Source: an uncultured Oligella sp.
GTDB taxonomy: Bacteria; Pseudomonadota; Gammaproteobacteria; Burkholderiales; Burkholderiaceae_B
Direction of reading: 5' to 3'
NCBI GenBank assembly: GCA_947632105.1
Contig: CANROD010000002.1
Location: 1-64,000 of the forward strand
DNA length: 64,000 nt
Shown: positions 61,955 to 64,000 of the stretch, piece by piece
Layout: every line of letters starts with the position of its first letter
Numbering within the stretch: position 1 is the stretch's first letter
Position numbers and translations under genes: made by a program
The notes under the pieces: model-generated
What the model saw: the letters and a program-made list of their open reading frames with translations, nothing else
Database searches by the model: none
What the model was told of the DNA's origin: nothing

Positions 61955-63031
61955 ATGAGTACAAAAGCAAATAAAGCAGCTAATGATGAGCGTTCAAAGG
62001 CCCTATCGGCGGCCTTATCACAAATTGAAAAGCAATTTGGTAAGGGTTCCGTGATGCGCTACGGGGACAATGAGATCCAGCATGACATTAAAGTTGTATC
62101 GACAGGTTCTTTAGGTTTAGATATTGCCCTAGGAGTAGGTGGATTGCCACGTGGTCGTGTAATTGAGGTTTATGGTCCTGAGTCTTCAGGTAAGACTACC
62201 TTGACTTTACAAGTGATTGCAGAGATGCAGAAAACGGGTGGTACTTGTGCTTTTATTGATGCTGAGCATGCCCTAGATGTTCAGTATGCTAGTCGTTTGG
62301 GGGTTAATCTTGAGGATTTATTAATTTCACAGCCTGATACAGGTGAGCAGGCCCTAGAAATTACTGATGCCTTAGTACGTTCAGGTTCTGTTGATTTAAT
62401 TGTTATCGACTCTGTTGCCGCATTAACTCCTCGTGCAGAGATTGAGGGTGATATGGGTGATAATTTACCTGGCCTACAGGCTCGTTTAATGAGTCAAGCC
62501 TTACGTAAATTGACAGCTTCTATTAAGCGGACAAATTGCATGGTTATCTTCATTAACCAGATTCGCATGAAAATTGGTGTTATGTTTGGTAGCCCTGAGA
62601 CTACTACCGGTGGTAATGCCTTAAAGTTTTATTCTTCTGTGCGTTTAGATATTCGTCGTATTGGCTCTATTAAAAAGGGTGATGAGATTGTTGGTAATGA
62701 GACCCGCGTTAAGGTTGTGAAAAATAAAATTGCTCCTCCATTTAAGCAGGCTGAATTCGATATCATGTACGGTACTGGTATTTCACGTGAGGGTGAGATC
62801 ATTGACCTAGGTGTTAAAGCAGATATTGTTGATAAGGCTGGTGCTTGGTATAGCTATAGCGGTACTCGTATTGGTCAAGGTAAGGATAATGTTCGTGAGT
62901 ATTTACGCGAAAATTCAGCGATGGCAGTAGATATCGAAAATAAGATTCGTGAAAACCTTGGCCTTATAGAGCGAGCTATTACCATTGAGCCGGTTGAGGG
63001 TGCAGATGTAGACTCACCCGATGAGGTATAG
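61955..63031 (+). CDS. recA: Recombinase RecA
   Basis: '[16 protein letters not shown]', '[13 protein letters not shown]', '[26 protein letters not shown]'. Confidence 0.99.
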   Translation: MSTKANKAANDERSKALSAALSQIEKQFGKGSVMRYGDNEIQHDIKVVSTGSLGLDIALGVGGLPRGRVIEVYGPESSGKTTLTLQVIAEMQKTGGTCAFIDAEHALDVQYASRLGVNLEDLLISQPDTGEQALEITDALVRSGSVDLIVIDSVAALTPRAEIEGDMGDNLPGLQARLMSQALRKLTASIKRTNCMVIFINQIRMKIGVMFGSPETTTGGNALKFYSSVRLDIRRIGSIKKGDEIVGNETRVKVVKNKIAPPFKQAEFDIMYGTGISREGEIIDLGVKADIVDKAGAWYSYSGTRIGQGKDNVREYLRENSAMAVDIENKIRENLGLIERAITIEPVEGADVDSPDEV

Positions 63032-63060
63032 TTCAACTTATTGATTAACTTGGTTTGTAG

Positions 63061-63672
63061 ATGAGTTTTAGAGATAGTAGTAATGGAAAATACGATTCTT
63101 TAGCTGAGGAACTAGCAGCTAAAGCAGTAGATAGCAGCCGACAAAAGTCAGAGGTTAACCTTTTGTCCAAGGCTGTTGCTATTCTCTCTGCTCGTGAATA
63201 CTCTGAAAAAGAACTGAGGCAGAGGCTCAAGCGTTATAGCGATAATGAAGCGGCGATTGATGAGGTTGTCACTAGGCTGCAGCGTGAAAACTGGCAGTCT
63301 GATGAGCGCTTTGTAGAGACCTTTGTTCAGAGCAGGGAGCAACGTTGGGGTAACCAAAAGATTCTTCAGGCTTTATCGCAGCATGATCTTGATAGTGAGC
63401 AATTAAGCACTCTTAAAGAAGGGCTTAGTGATTCAGAATATCAGAGAGCGCGCGAAGTATGGATTAAGCGCTTTGGAGTTAAGTATGGTGTTGGTCTTTA
63501 TGATTCTTACGCTCTTAATGATTATGAGTCTGTAGAAGAGGTTGAGAAACAGGATTTTCAAGAACAGGCTAAGGATAAGGCCAAGCAGATTCGTTTTTTA
63601 GCTTCTAGAGGTTTTAGTGCGGATGTTGTTTATAGAGTTGTTAATTCTCGAGGGGCTCTAGAAGAGGATTAA
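63061..63672 (+). CDS. recX: Regulatory protein RecX
   Basis: 'AVAILSAREYSEKELRQRLKRY', 'IRFLASRGFSADVVYRVV'; downstream of recA. Confidence 0.93.
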   Translation: MSFRDSSNGKYDSLAEELAAKAVDSSRQKSEVNLLSKAVAILSAREYSEKELRQRLKRYSDNEAAIDEVVTRLQRENWQSDERFVETFVQSREQRWGNQKILQALSQHDLDSEQLSTLKEGLSDSEYQRAREVWIKRFGVKYGVGLYDSYALNDYESVEEVEKQDFQEQAKDKAKQIRFLASRGFSADVVYRVVNSRGALEED

Positions 63673-63695
63673 TACTCGTTTTATTAATTGGCATT

Positions 63696-63731
63696 AAAAA
63701 AGCTGAGAAATCATTTTTCTCAGCTTTTTAG
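63696..63731. terminator. Bidirectional terminator between recX and argH
   Basis: AAAAAGCTGAGAAA-loop-TTTCTCAGCTTTTT. Confidence 0.85.
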
Positions 63732-63750
63732 GGTTTTTTAAAACGTACTC

Positions 63751-64000
63751 TTATTGCTTGTTAAGAATGCGCTTAGCTTCTGCTTTAACACGAGCGGGAG
63801 CTGTGCCACCAATGTGATTACGGGCATTGATGGATCCTTCTAAAGTTAGGACTTCAAATACATCTTCTTCAATACGATCATCAAATTCTTTTAGTTGCGC
63901 CAAGTCTAAGTCAGCAAGGTCACATCCTATGTCCTCACACTTTCGTACGGCAAGCGCGACAACTTCATGAGCATCACGGAAAGGTAGGCCTTTTTTGACC
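63751..64000 (-). CDS. argH: Argininosuccinate lyase, C-terminal part (truncated by window edge)
   Basis: Manual translation ...[31 protein letters not shown]...[30 protein letters not shown]. Confidence 0.92.
   Translation of the reverse strand, partial: VKKGLPFRDAHEVVALAVRKCEDIGCDLADLDLAQLKEFDDRIEEDVFEVLTLEGSINARNHIGGTAPARVKAEAKRILNKQ

Noticed and set aside
1-64000. CRISPR arrays, transposases, integrases, toxin-antitoxin or other defence genes
   Set aside because: No regular short repeats with spacers were seen and no ORF in the track has recognisable mobile-element or defence signatures; the tRNA-Arg has no adjacent integrase.

Overview
The window is a gene-dense, AT-leaning chromosomal segment. 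Gene content and local synteny (alaC-hom-thrC, alr-radA, phoH-bcp, uvrB divergent from an aromatic/aspartate aminotransferase, rdgC divergent from recA-recX, fds formate dehydrogenase) suggest a betaproteobacterium of the Burkholderiales/Alcaligenaceae type; this is inference. Main blocks are: a 3-gene ABC importer; an RND tripartite efflux operon; pdxJ; an MCE/Mla-type lipid ABC operon with a STAS-permease fusion; a HelD-like helicase; a DjlA-like J protein; dinB; phoH/bcp; threonine biosynthesis; alr-radA; a KDO kinase; potFGHI; rpiA; phoU; NAD-dependent formate dehydrogenase (fdsGBA-D); an aceA-glcB glyoxylate shunt; tRNA-Arg(ACG); a Cu P-type ATPase; lexA; uvrB; recA/recX; and the 3' part of argH. 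I see no CRISPR array, transposon, prophage or defence island. The most interesting signals are: (1) a non-coding gap between fdsG and glcB with a gapless 103-bp diverged direct repeat at 179-bp spacing, each copy ending in a 25-bp palindrome made of DnaA-box-like sequences; (2) a YpfH-like esterase homologue that appears to have lost its catalytic Ser and His; (3) a squalene/phytoene-synthase-family protein with both Asp-rich motifs degraded; (4) LexA boxes at lexA and recA but none visible at uvrB or dinB; (5) several candidate operators and RNA elements. I found no clear multi-gene undescribed system and do not claim one. All homology statements come from recalled family motifs, not database searches.
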